Assembly: GCA_016201405.1 (NCBI GenBank)
Contig: JACQCZ010000017.1
Span: forward strand, 1 to 64,000
Length of the DNA: 64,000 nt
Source: Candidatus Acetothermia bacterium
Lineage (GTDB): Bacteria > Bipolaricaulota > Bipolaricaulia > RBG-16-55-9
Reading direction: 5' to 3'
Positions 42,800 to 51,632 of this stretch are shown here, piece after piece (the stretch's first letter is position 1; each line of letters starts with the position of its first letter). Under the pieces are notes generated by a model. The model was not told where the DNA came from, did not search any database, and saw only the letters and a program-made list of their open reading frames with translations. Made by a program: the position numbers and the translations under genes.

Positions 42800-44548
42800 T
42801 TATTGATTTTCATCCTGAAACGTCTTGAGGATGATTTTGCTCTTTGGCGCGAGGTCGCAGGGTCTTACGGCGCGCTCTTCACCAGTTGTCGGATCAACTT
42901 CAAACAGCGCGAGCTTCCCAACGACATAAACTCCATCTGAGCCCAAGGTCTCTACGGACAAATTGCATGGTTGCATTGCTTTTATCTCCTTTGGAGTCAG
43001 AATCGGCACTGGTATCGGGGCTCTATCCATATTCACGATGTCGGTTGTTGATGTTTGCAAACCAAGGCCGTAGGCGATCCTAAACTCGCCAGATTGCAAT
43101 GTGACTTTGGTGATGATGAATCCATCTGAAAATCCGAAGCTGGCCGGGTGATTTACGATCACATAGGCAAATTCTGGCTTGTAGAATGAATTTGGTTGGT
43201 ACGGTCCAGAAAGATAGAGAATCCCTTTCTCAAAACTGAAATGCGTGACATCAGCTATTGGGAAGCGCATCTCGAGCTCCAGTGGCTCTATAAGAGTCCG
43301 CGTAGCATCTCCATAAGAGTTTAGAGATGAATTCGTCTTCACTTTTAAGACTGCTTGGTTTGCTTGCTCTATCTTTGTGAGGATCGGATTTGTCTGCTGA
43401 GATACGGCAATCTGTGGTGCGATTTGTGAGATGAGAATTACAGTGATAAAGGTCACTAGAGCAATCAATGCTATTCTTGGTTTCGAAATAGCAATTGTTC
43501 TGACCCGCCTCTGATCAAGCAGCATCTGAATTCTCCTCTCTATTTGTGTCCTTGCCATTAAAAGCCCAGTTGTGAAGGCACGTCTCTTTTGGCTCTTCAC
43601 GCTCTTCATTACGTTCAATAGACAAGAGGTGTACATGCGCCAATCAAACTCTACCTGGTTTAATACCCAATCATCACAGGCCACTTCACGCTCGAAGTCG
43701 AGTTTCTTGGAGATCCACCAGACTGCGGGATGGAAGCAGAAGATGGCTTGAATGACTCGTTGCAAAAACTTGGTCCAGTCATCTTTGCGACGTCGATGCG
43801 CAAGCTCATGCAGAATTACTTGTTCAAGCTCGGATTGAGAGAGATGCTGAATCAGAGAACTCGGAATCAAAATCATTGGATGGAAGAGCCCTGCAAACAT
43901 GGGCGTCCCAATCTCTGATGAGAAACGTATCTCCGCGTTGCGTGATGCTCTTTTCGAGAATAAATGCTCGCTGAGCCTTATGAGCTCGCTGGTGCAAGCT
44001 GTGCTCTTGTGCTTTAGCCATTGCAGATGGAGATACCCCCAGACAAGCCGCGCCAGTAAAGCCACTCCTCCTACGAGCCATGCGAGGAAGAGATAAATGG
44101 CCAAATTGCTCGGAAGCTGAACAACTGCCCCTCGAGAATTGCTTGAGTTACTCTGAAGCGGCTCACGTTCGCTCAAGTCCTGTGGACTGCTCTTCATAGT
44201 CTCACCCGAGGATTCTGGAATGCTCACATTTGCGGTCGTCTGGGGTTGCATCGATGGATTCATTGCGGTGGGTTCAGTGGATGTATTGTCTAAACTTGAA
44301 GGCTGGTCAGAGGTTGCTGCTCCAGGAGTTGGGATCTGGACATGAGATAAGGTGCTTAACAAAGGCATAAACAGAAGAATTACCATTCCAAAGAGCCAGA
44401 CGCCATGCCGAGTAGAGGCATTGACCTTGTGAAAGACTCTCAGGAATGCTTCAACGAGTAACACAAGAGCGATGCCAGGCAAGAGAGTGTTTCCGAGAAT
44501 TTCTATCACAGAACGTGAAAGGTCTCCAACTGCAGGCAAGAAAGGCAT
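42800..44548 (-). CDS. BlaR1/MecR1-type M56 antirepressor metalloprotease
   Basis: The 582-aa protein has several N-terminal membrane helices, a cytosolic M56 peptidase domain with HELAH at residues 247-251 (ILHELAHRRRKDDW) and, after another helix near 355-372, an extracellular C-terminal region that is not a penicillin-binding domain. In BlaR1 the extracellular domain senses beta-lactam and the protease inactivates BlaI. Here the sensor is different, so the signal is unknown. It follows the BlaI-like gene after 9 bp on the same strand, so they form a blaI-blaR1-type operon. Confidence 0.85.
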   Translation of the reverse strand: MPFLPAVGDLSRSVIEILGNTLLPGIALVLLVEAFLRVFHKVNASTRHGVWLFGMVILLFMPLLSTLSHVQIPTPGAATSDQPSSLDNTSTEPTAMNPSMQPQTTANVSIPESSGETMKSSPQDLSEREPLQSNSSNSRGAVVQLPSNLAIYLFLAWLVGGVALLARLVWGYLHLQWLKHKSTACTSELIRLSEHLFSKRASRNAEIRFSSEIGTPMFAGLFHPMILIPSSLIQHLSQSELEQVILHELAHRRRKDDWTKFLQRVIQAIFCFHPAVWWISKKLDFEREVACDDWVLNQVEFDWRMYTSCLLNVMKSVKSQKRRAFTTGLLMARTQIERRIQMLLDQRRVRTIAISKPRIALIALVTFITVILISQIAPQIAVSQQTNPILTKIEQANQAVLKVKTNSSLNSYGDATRTLIEPLELEMRFPIADVTHFSFEKGILYLSGPYQPNSFYKPEFAYVIVNHPASFGFSDGFIITKVTLQSGEFRIAYGLGLQTSTTDIVNMDRAPIPVPILTPKEIKAMQPCNLSVETLGSDGVYVVGKLALFEVDPTTGEERAVRPCDLAPKSKIILKTFQDENQ

Positions 44549-44557
44549 AGCTCTCCT

Positions 44558-44935
44558 TTATTCACTCTCGTCAAGAAGTTTTTTGAGTTTTTGAAGCTCT
44601 TCCGGCTCTAGATCTTCGTTCTCTAAAATATTGAGCACAAGCAGTTCTAGTGAATTATCAAAGAACTTTTTGACAACGTATTGCACGGCGCTGCGTCTCG
44701 CTTCGCGCTGTTTCAAAATAGGGTAATAGAGATACGCACGCCCTTGCTCCTCATGCCTGATAACGCCCTTCTTCTCCAGATTCTGCATCGTGGTCAAAAC
44801 AGTGGTGTACGCCAGATCGAACTCTTTGGGTAACGCATCCACAACATCTTTGACAGTTGCCGAGCCCTTCTCCCAGACAATATGCATCAGACGCAGCTCC
44901 GCCTCTGTCAATATGGGTGACTTTTTTCTCGCCAC
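44558..44935 (-). CDS. BlaI/MecI-family repressor
   Basis: The 125-aa product is a Penicillinase_R-type winged-helix repressor: LTEAELRLMHIVWEKGSATVKDVVDALP, YTTVLTTMQNLEKKGVIRHEEQGRAYLYYPI and a C-terminal dimerisation region with a shortened tail. It should be cleaved or released by the neighbouring M56 protein. GTG at 44935, with GAGGTG 6 bp upstream, is preferred to the GTG at 44944. Two dyads of the BlaI half-site type lie upstream of it, so the operon is probably autoregulated. BlaI regulons in other bacteria also include non-beta-lactam genes. Confidence 0.88.
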   Translation of the reverse strand: MARKKSPILTEAELRLMHIVWEKGSATVKDVVDALPKEFDLAYTTVLTTMQNLEKKGVIRHEEQGRAYLYYPILKQREARRSAVQYVVKKFFDNSLELLVLNILENEDLEPEELQKLKKLLDESE

Positions 44936-44956
44936 TAGATCCACCTCACTTGTGAT

Positions 44957-44970
44957 ACTACACTATTAGT
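44957..44970. promoter_or_regulatory. BlaI-type operator 1
   Basis: ACTACACTATTAGT is a dyad of the form ACTA-N6-TAGT and fits the BlaI/MecI consensus half-site ACTACA. It lies 13-35 bp before the blaI start, near the start point of the predicted blaI transcript. Confidence 0.6.
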
Positions 44971-44979
44971 TGCACCAGA

Positions 44980-45008
44980 TACACTAACATAACTCGACTC
45001 ATTTGTCA
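44980..45008 (-). promoter_or_regulatory. blaI promoter
   Basis: On the minus strand TTGACA (45008-45003) is followed after 17 bp by TAGTGT (45-base span), which serves as a weak -10. Both operator dyads overlap or flank this promoter, consistent with repression by the encoded protein. The -10 match is poor. Confidence 0.45.
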
Positions 45009-45022
45009 ACTAGTGATATAGT
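45009..45022. promoter_or_regulatory. BlaI-type operator 2
   Basis: ACTAGTGATATAGT again has the form ACTA-N6-TAGT, extended by one base on each side to AACTA/TAGTT. It abuts the -35 box of the blaI promoter and is 52 bp from operator 1. The aquaporin start lies about 107 bp further on, so it may control both directions. Confidence 0.6.
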
Positions 45023-45128
45023 TGTTTAAAAAGTTCAGTTCTGTTATCAAGAACAGCCCTCTAAACGACAATTTTGGAAGAAGCAGTCATCTTGTGATAC
45101 AAGTGTCTTTTGGAGGGGATTTGATCAC

Positions 45129-45794
45129 ATGAATGGTAAGGCACTCGTCGCCGAATTTATCGGGACTTTCGCGCTCATCTTCGTAGGAGTGGGATCCATC
45201 GCTGTCAATCAGATCACCCATGGCTCGCTTGGACTAGTCGGAATTGCCCTAGCACATGGGCTGACAATTGCAGTCATGGCCAGCGCGACAGGAGCCATCA
45301 GCGGAGGGCACTTCAATCCCGCAGTCACGTTTGGCGCTCTGCTTGGTGGAAAGATCAATATTGTCAACGCTATTGGATATATGATCGCACAATGCCTTGC
45401 GGCAATCGCAGGGGCATTTATGATTCAGCAGGCCATGCCAGCCGAGGCTCTTCAAGCGGTCAATCTGGGCACGCCTGCATTGGGTACGGGAGTTTCAGCT
45501 TCGATGGGGCTTGTGATGGAGATTGTCTTAACTTTCTTCTTAGTCTTCGTGATCTTTGGCACGGCTATTGACAAACGCGCTCCCAAAGTTGGAGGGCTCT
45601 TCATTGGATTGACGATCACACTTGATATTCTGGCCGGCGGCCCGATCTCCGGAGCCGCTATGAACCCCGCTCGCTTTTTGGGACCAGCTCTTCTTGGGGG
45701 CGGTTTGGAGAACCTCTGGCTCTACTGGGTCGGCCCGCTTATTGGAGGGGCCTTGGCAGCACTCATCTATCACTACGTTTTAGAGAACGACTGA
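45129..45794 (+). CDS. Aquaporin (MIP family)
   Basis: The protein (221 aa) is a major intrinsic protein with six membrane helices and both half-helix motifs intact: HFNPAVTFG and AAMNPARFLGP. It transports water or small neutral solutes; NPA spacing and size are like AqpZ rather than the longer GlpF. The ATG at 45129 follows GGAGGGG by 7 bp. It is divergent from the BlaI operon. The DNA just before the gene contains the imperfect palindrome CTTGTGATACAAG (45091-45103), and the BlaI-type dyad at 45009 is also upstream, so osmotic or wall-stress control is possible but unproven. Confidence 0.93.
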   Translation: MNGKALVAEFIGTFALIFVGVGSIAVNQITHGSLGLVGIALAHGLTIAVMASATGAISGGHFNPAVTFGALLGGKINIVNAIGYMIAQCLAAIAGAFMIQQAMPAEALQAVNLGTPALGTGVSASMGLVMEIVLTFFLVFVIFGTAIDKRAPKVGGLFIGLTITLDILAGGPISGAAMNPARFLGPALLGGGLENLWLYWVGPLIGGALAALIYHYVLEND

Positions 45795-45880
45795 TCTATT
45801 ATCGTTTGATCGCCCAAAAAACTGCTCTTTGGACTCAGTCAATCAACAATAATTGAGTTCGACCCGAATCTCCTGTGATG

Positions 45881-46354
45881 TCACGAATCGGCTTCTCCTT
45901 TATTCGATGAGTCGTTGGCAGGCGGCTGAGCCTGGCCATCAGCGCGGATTCCCAAAGTCCTTAATAGATCGCTCAAGTCGATTCCCAATGCCTTAGAGAC
46001 CTGCAAAAGCTGATAGACCGTCGATGGGATCGTTCCAGTCAGTCGCGAGACCATGTTATCTCTGTCGGGACCATTAGCACCGCTGCCGCCGCCCAGCACG
46101 ACCAAGTGGTCAATGTTGTCCATCGGCGCAGAGACTGCATTGGCTACTGGCGCCAGTGCCGCAATGATCTGAGGGTACTGCTGCAAGATCATTAAGACCT
46201 TGGATGACTCATCAAGATTGGTGAACGAATCGGCCTTTTTACGCATTCCTTCAGCCTCCGCAAAGAGGCGGGCCTTCATACCTTCGGCTTCAGCAGGACG
46301 AACCGCAGTCCCAGGCAGCTCATTCTGCTTGCGACCCGCTTCTGCTCGGGCCAC
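45881..46354 (-). pseudogene. Flotillin family, C-terminal fragment
   Basis: The 157-aa frame encodes only the tail of a flotillin-like protein: a charged coiled region (AEAEGMKARLFAEAEGMRKKADSF), then LDESSKVLMILQQYPQIIAALAPVANAVSAPMDNIDHLVVLGGG and a hydrophilic end. Whole flotillins have about 480-550 residues with an SPFH domain and hydrophobic N-terminus. An in-frame TAA lies three codons before the GTG start, and no SPFH sequence is found upstream in any frame. It is read as a remnant; it could in principle still be translated. The neighbour upstream is a membrane protein gene on the same strand, about 90 bp away. Confidence 0.7.
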
Positions 46355-46446
46355 TTGCCATTATTTTGCGGCCGTAAAAATATCCTACTTTTGGCTTGAT
46401 CCAAAATGGAAAGAGTGGTCAGACGAGTTGTAGAACAGCTATTAGC

Positions 46447-46914
46447 TCAAGATTCTTCAATCGGAACGCGTTTTGGATCACGCCGTATGGCAGATGAGAA
46501 TAGCCCCATTCCGAGTCCAAGGGCAAGAAAAACACCACCAAGAACAAAATACGACTCATCGCGAGTAAATAGCGCCCCAACTGCTTGGATTCCCTGCATC
46601 AAGAAATAGGCACCCAATAGCAAGATAAGCCGTCTTGCGCATAAGAAGACCACTACTCCGAGGTGGTTGACGGGAATGCGAGAGAGGCCTGTCAGCCAGC
46701 TTACGGGGGTTGCGATACCCGCACGCAGTCTTGCCCCTTCGACACCCAAATCTCCCGCCCAGGCCAAAATGACAATTCCAGAGAGAAAGAGACCGGTAAG
46801 GAGATACCACCACCAGAGGAATTGCGCGCTCTGAATGATCGTAGTCTCCCAGAGATTCTCTTCTAATGACAGCTTTAGGGCTGCCAGGACGAGTGCTGTG
46901 CAAAGGCCAATCAT
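46447..46914 (-). CDS. Membrane protein of unknown function downstream of fdhD
   Basis: This 155-aa protein has three or four predicted membrane helices and the conserved-looking segment LGVVVFLCARRLILLLGAYFLMQG. It matches no family I recognise; it is not NfeD or a cytochrome b subunit, since the expected histidines are missing. It starts 3 bp after the fdhD stop on the same strand, so it is cotranscribed with the molybdopterin oxidoreductase and FdhD. This position makes a membrane anchor or accessory role for that enzyme possible, but no sequence feature proves it. Confidence 0.6.
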   Translation of the reverse strand: MIGLCTALVLAALKLSLEENLWETTIIQSAQFLWWWYLLTGLFLSGIVILAWAGDLGVEGARLRAGIATPVSWLTGLSRIPVNHLGVVVFLCARRLILLLGAYFLMQGIQAVGALFTRDESYFVLGGVFLALGLGMGLFSSAIRRDPKRVPIEES

Positions 46915-46917
46915 CTC

Positions 46918-47790
46918 TCAGTCACCTGCTTTGCCCCCGGACATTGCAATTCGATCTGGCTCTGAGTAGAGATTGAATGATTTCTCACGCAAGAATCCGA
47001 TCAAGGTCATTCCGAACTTACGTGCCAATTCGATGGCCAGGCTCGATGGAGCGCCTACGGCTGCCACAACGGGGATGCTGGCCATCAATGCCTTTTGCAC
47101 GATCTCAAAACTGGCACGGCCACTCACCATCATCAGATATTTATTTAGCGGCAGCTTGGATGCCAGAAACTGTTCACCGATCAATTTATCTACAGCATTG
47201 TGACGACCCACATCTTCATGGAGTGTAATGAGATTGCCAGCAGGGTCAAAGAGCGCGGCAGCGTGAAGCCCCCCCGTCTTTTCAAAGCCCGATTGTGAAG
47301 CCCGAATTTTTTCAGGTAGCTGATAGAAGATCTCACTTGCGAATAGGGGCTTTGCCCTGGGGAAAACGGGACAGCCCTGCACTTGAAGAGCTTCGAGCGA
47401 AGCCTTGCCGCAAACTCCGCAGCTTGACGTGGTATAAAAATTACGTTGCAAAAGGGCTGGATCGAACTCTATCTCATCAATCAGCTGCACGCTGACTATG
47501 TTGTATTCCTGCTTCTCTTTTTCAAGCCCGACGCAGTAGCTCATCTGAAGTATTTGTGCTGGAGATTGAATGATGCCTTCAGAACATAGAAATCCGGCCG
47601 CCAATTGGAAGTCTTCACCTGGAGTTCGCATGGTGATCGAGATGCTCTGTTCCATGCGCTTATTCTTCAGAAGATATCCAAGGCGAATTTCAAGAGGCTC
47701 TTCAACAGCGACGAGGTCGCGCGCTCTCATTGCTTTGCCATCGGAGACTTTCTGAATGATCGCTCGTGCCGTGCTCTTGCGTGGAATCAT
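46918..47790 (-). CDS. fdhD: Formate dehydrogenase accessory sulfurtransferase
   Basis: The 290-aa product is FdhD, which transfers sulfur from a desulfurase to the molybdenum cofactor of formate dehydrogenases. The family segment [17 protein letters not shown], the catalytic loop [12 protein letters not shown] (the C-x2-C pair) and the C-terminal [44 protein letters not shown] and [12 protein letters not shown] are all present. It overlaps the stop of the oxidoreductase gene by 4 bp (ATGA), so translation is coupled. This strongly supports the assignment of the upstream gene as a formate dehydrogenase-like enzyme. Confidence 0.95.
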   Translation of the reverse strand: MIPRKSTARAIIQKVSDGKAMRARDLVAVEEPLEIRLGYLLKNKRMEQSISITMRTPGEDFQLAAGFLCSEGIIQSPAQILQMSYCVGLEKEKQEYNIVSVQLIDEIEFDPALLQRNFYTTSSCGVCGKASLEALQVQGCPVFPRAKPLFASEIFYQLPEKIRASQSGFEKTGGLHAAALFDPAGNLITLHEDVGRHNAVDKLIGEQFLASKLPLNKYLMMVSGRASFEIVQKALMASIPVVAAVGAPSSLAIELARKFGMTLIGFLREKSFNLYSEPDRIAMSGGKAGD

Positions 47791-50048
47791 GTGCCGGCCT
47801 TTTGAAGAGCGGGCATCAGCGCTGGCGCATGCTTATTTAGTGGAATAATTTCAACCCATGTGTTGTAATCGGGGATACCGCAGACAGGCTCCCGAACGCC
47901 AGTCTTGAGCAGAATATTTCCTTCGGGCCAGTGGGTCTGCACGTTTTTGGGTTTGATCAGAACGATCTTCACGCGCCCCCGGAGCTCACCAGTCTCAGAG
48001 CGAAGAAGAACGGAATCACCCTCATTTAATCCAAGTGCTTTTACGTCTTCACTACTCATAAAGACATCATCGCGAAGAGCGCCCGTCAAAGGATCACGGG
48101 CCTGGTGGACAATGCTATTGAATTGTTTGCCGCGGCGTGTGCTCATCATAAATTTGCCAGCAGGGATCATGCGCTCTGGCGGAGTCAAGGCCGTAAAATG
48201 CCCTCTGCCATCAGCGGTCTTGAATTGGCCATTCTCACAGAGCCTGGCTCCGCCCCACTGGACTGCGTCGCCCTTCTTCTTCAAATTTTGGATGCCGTCG
48301 TAGAACGGCACGGCTTTGGCGATCTCATCGCGAATGGCCTGTCCGTTTTCAAAATGAATGAGCTTTTTGCGCTCCGGATAGACTCTCTCGGCCAACTCCA
48401 TAAAGATCTCCCATTCGGAGCGAGTCTCTCCTATACGCCGTCCAGGGATCTCTGGACTGTAGATGATATACCGCTCTGTGCTCGTCTCGGTACCGCCTCC
48501 GTGCTGTTCATAGCGTGTGCGTGCCGGCAGTAGAATGACAGTATCGGCGGGGTCAACCAGCATTTGGGATGTGAGCACAATGTCTTGATGAATTCGAAGC
48601 GGAACTCGCTCCAGAGCTTCTTGAACGTAATCTGGCTCCGGCAGTGTCTCCATAAAATTGCCACCCGCGCAATAGAGAAGATCGAGCCCGTGTTGATGTG
48701 CTGCATCGATCATCTCAACAGCCGTGAGTCCCTTCTGCTTTGGAACGTCAAACCCCCAGAGAGCTGAAAATCTCTTAACGTTCTCATCATTCACAGGGAA
48801 TCCACCCGGCAGATTGTTCGGGACGCAGCCGACTTCCGCGCCGCCTTGAACGCCACTATGGCCACGTATTGGCATTAAGCCGCACTTCTCGCGTCCAACA
48901 TATCCGCGAGCCAGCGCCAGATTGACGAGTGCTTCCACATTCTGGACTCCAAAGACGTGCTGTGTCAGCCCCATGCTCCAGACGAAGACAGCACTCTTCG
49001 CCTTGGCGAGCGTGTCCGCCAGTCGCTCCATCTCAGAATGCGAAGCGCCAGAAAATCTCTCAAGCTCGCTCCATGATTGCATATCTAATGCTGCTTTGAG
49101 TGCTTCGAACCCCGAAGTCTTTTCTCTAATAAATTTTTCGTCAACCTGATTTCGCTCTATAAGGACCTTCAAGACCCCATTTAAGAAGGCAATATCTCCA
49201 CCCGTGTGGACTGAGTAGAACTCATTTGCTAGTTTCGTGCCAAAGAGAGCACTCTCAAAGACGGAAGGGACCCAATAGCGTTCAAGCCCTGGCTCGCGGT
49301 AGGGGTTGACGACCACAATCTTAGTTCCTTCTTGCTTAGCATAATAGAGATATTTGGTTGTGACAGGCTGGTTATTGGGGACATTGCTTCCAATAAATAA
49401 AATCAAGTCAGAGCCGATCCAGTCTTTATATGAGCAGGTAGAAGCCGAGACACCTATCGACTCTTTGAGTGCTACTGTGCTTGGCGAGTGACAGATGCGG
49501 GCGGAGTTGTCTACATTGTTAGTGCCAAGGAAGCGAGCGACTTTTTGGGTTACATAATAGACTTCGTTTGTCATCCCCCGCGACGTCAAGAAGAATGCAA
49601 ATCGCTCTGGCCTCGTTTTGCGAATTCTGTCTGCAATGATCGTAAGAGCCTCATCCCATGAGATTCTTTGGAAGTTCTCATCGCCCTTATGGCGAATCAT
49701 GGGGTAGGGCAGACGTCCCAGTTGGCGCAGCTCTCGCGAATCTTTATTCTTTAACTCAGACGTCTTTTTAAATATTTTGACATCTAGCCCGGGCATTGTA
49801 TTGAGACGTAGCAGATTGAGGCGCACTGTGCAGAGGTGGATTCCTTTCATGGTGAAATCGCGCACTCCGGTTGTGCCCAAGGCGCAGCCATCGCAGACTC
49901 CACGTTGCAAGATTCGCCAGGCGAAGCCCAGCTGATCACGGTTTTGCCAAGCTGTCTTGAACATCTCCCAGAAGTGATTGGGCTTGATCTGTCCGAGACC
50001 ATTGGGCATGAGGCCGACCCAGAGCTTGGGATTGAACCAGCGCTTCAA
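47787..50048 (-). CDS. FdhF/YdeP-type molybdopterin oxidoreductase (formate dehydrogenase-like)
   Basis: The protein (753 aa) is in the molybdopterin oxidoreductase superfamily, TIGR01701 (FdhF/YdeP-like) branch, recognised by [24 protein letters not shown] at residues 50-73 (C52, C55, C73) and [18 protein letters not shown] at about 182-199, where C186 is in the position of the FDH selenocysteine/cysteine. It then has [14 protein letters not shown]-like MoCo-binding sequence. There is no [4Fe-4S] ferredoxin tail or diaphorase. Substrate formate is likely but unproven. TTG at 50048 has GAGG upstream. It is coupled with fdhD. Confidence 0.85.
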   Translation of the reverse strand: MKRWFNPKLWVGLMPNGLGQIKPNHFWEMFKTAWQNRDQLGFAWRILQRGVCDGCALGTTGVRDFTMKGIHLCTVRLNLLRLNTMPGLDVKIFKKTSELKNKDSRELRQLGRLPYPMIRHKGDENFQRISWDEALTIIADRIRKTRPERFAFFLTSRGMTNEVYYVTQKVARFLGTNNVDNSARICHSPSTVALKESIGVSASTCSYKDWIGSDLILFIGSNVPNNQPVTTKYLYYAKQEGTKIVVVNPYREPGLERYWVPSVFESALFGTKLANEFYSVHTGGDIAFLNGVLKVLIERNQVDEKFIREKTSGFEALKAALDMQSWSELERFSGASHSEMERLADTLAKAKSAVFVWSMGLTQHVFGVQNVEALVNLALARGYVGREKCGLMPIRGHSGVQGGAEVGCVPNNLPGGFPVNDENVKRFSALWGFDVPKQKGLTAVEMIDAAHQHGLDLLYCAGGNFMETLPEPDYVQEALERVPLRIHQDIVLTSQMLVDPADTVILLPARTRYEQHGGGTETSTERYIIYSPEIPGRRIGETRSEWEIFMELAERVYPERKKLIHFENGQAIRDEIAKAVPFYDGIQNLKKKGDAVQWGGARLCENGQFKTADGRGHFTALTPPERMIPAGKFMMSTRRGKQFNSIVHQARDPLTGALRDDVFMSSEDVKALGLNEGDSVLLRSETGELRGRVKIVLIKPKNVQTHWPEGNILLKTGVREPVCGIPDYNTWVEIIPLNKHAPALMPALQKAGT

Positions 50049-50148
50049 CTTTGTACCTCGCTTGCTTTCGGATTTGATCTACTCCTGGCAAAATTGAGTA
50101 TATGCCGATTGAAAGTGCCCGTCAACGGAAATTTCCATCCACTCACGT

Positions 50149-51564
50149 TCAGGGTTTTGGCTGAATGCGAGCGTCGAGCGTGCCGAGTCCTTTTGTGGAG
50201 ATGAAGAATGGGTTCCCATTCTCTTTTGAGAATCCTTCATGTACGGCAGCCCGCTCAGACAGCTCTGCACGCATGGCAAACCAGTTGTAATAGGCCATTG
50301 CATCGGCATCGAGCAGCTTATCGGGAGTGACGAGAATGGTTGCGATTTTGAACTGATGCGGAGAATTTTCGACAGTCGGATTGCGTGGTCCGACAATATG
50401 AACGACGTCATCCAGCGTAACTTTGTTCAGCTTGCCCTGGTAAATCTGGCCATTGCATTGACTGATGATGGTGTTGAATGTATTGATATCTTGTGATGGA
50501 AATACATACTGCGTCCTGACTTCGTTTGGTTCCAGCAGCCCCATTAAATAGAGATCAAGATCGGTAAAGACAGGTGTCTCTGTTCGCCGTACGAGGCGAA
50601 TGCCATCTGAACCTTGAACTAGATTGCATGGGAAATCGCCGCCTTCACCTGTCGGCGGTACTGACCACCCCATAATGCCACTCGCCAAGCTAGAGAGAGG
50701 CCAGTGCGGAATTCCTGAGGCCAGAGCCGTTCCACTCAGATAATTGATCCATTGATGTCCCAGTTCGTGCTGATAGCCCTGAGAGACGCCATCAAAGAAG
50801 GTGGTATTCGGAAAGACTGTGATGCCTAGCAGTTTTCCCGAGCTGCCAAAATCACCTGTGCGATCGGAAAGCTGTACCCCAATTCCTTGAATGTTGTTCT
50901 TCACTGTGAAATGAAAGCGATTCTGAAAATACGAAGGATCAATAACTATATCAATAAAATCATAGTCATCCCCAAAGAGCTGATAAAATTGCTTCGTGAG
51001 ATGCGCGATGTTAAAGCCTGAGTCTGCAAAGAAAGATGGATCAACGATGTTGACGAGATTAGCTGTGTATTGCACGTCAGGAGCCCGTGATATCACGGGC
51101 TCAACAGGGAAATCAGTCGTAATAATCTCTGCAAAGATATTGCCCTGAGTCACACGAGTGCTTCCTTGAAAGACTTTGAGAAAGCCGACAAAGTACTTGA
51201 AGACGTCATCCGGCTGCAGGCCCCGGGTCAGTTGTAGCGCAGGAATTGAAGCCGAATAGATCCCATCGCGTGAGCGCAGATCGTTGCCCATGCCATCATC
51301 TCGCAGCTCTAATTCAGCAGCGCCTACAGGCTGATCAAAGGCCAAAATAACTCGCGATGGGTTTCCAATGATCTTCGCATAAAAATTGACGGCATCTGTA
51401 CGATCAGAACGCACCACCAGCGGGTCAAATTGTGTGTAGACAAGAGAGGGAGTGCTCCCTTGGGCTAACAGGGAAGAGCTTGTATATGCTGCAAGCCCCG
51501 TAATGAATACACAGGCTAAAATGGCTAGCGAGCGAGTAGATCTTGACTGAGCGAAGCGCTTCAT
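50149..51564 (-). CDS. Exported HExxH-type metalloprotease-like protein
   Basis: The 471-aa protein begins with a signal peptide (SLAILACVFITGLAAYTSSSLLAQ), then a beta-rich domain with the pattern PVGAAELELRDDGMGNDLRSRDGIYSA (as in 'choice-of-anchor' or bacterial Ig-like domains), and a catalytic-looking region with HELGHQWINYLSG, the HExxH zinc motif. A downstream third ligand cannot be fixed. A C-terminal region of about 150 residues is unassigned. ATG at 51564 is preferred because GGAGGAG lies just before it, overlapping the upstream ATG at 51579. It is probably exported and could be a peptidase; activity is not shown. Confidence 0.7.
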   Translation of the reverse strand: MKRFAQSRSTRSLAILACVFITGLAAYTSSSLLAQGSTPSLVYTQFDPLVVRSDRTDAVNFYAKIIGNPSRVILAFDQPVGAAELELRDDGMGNDLRSRDGIYSASIPALQLTRGLQPDDVFKYFVGFLKVFQGSTRVTQGNIFAEIITTDFPVEPVISRAPDVQYTANLVNIVDPSFFADSGFNIAHLTKQFYQLFGDDYDFIDIVIDPSYFQNRFHFTVKNNIQGIGVQLSDRTGDFGSSGKLLGITVFPNTTFFDGVSQGYQHELGHQWINYLSGTALASGIPHWPLSSLASGIMGWSVPPTGEGGDFPCNLVQGSDGIRLVRRTETPVFTDLDLYLMGLLEPNEVRTQYVFPSQDINTFNTIISQCNGQIYQGKLNKVTLDDVVHIVGPRNPTVENSPHQFKIATILVTPDKLLDADAMAYYNWFAMRAELSERAAVHEGFSKENGNPFFISTKGLGTLDARIQPKP

Positions 51565-51632
51565 CGAAACTCCTCCCATTTCGCATTTAGTATGATGATG
51601 CCGCTTATCTATTTTAGCGTAAAGGGAATCGT

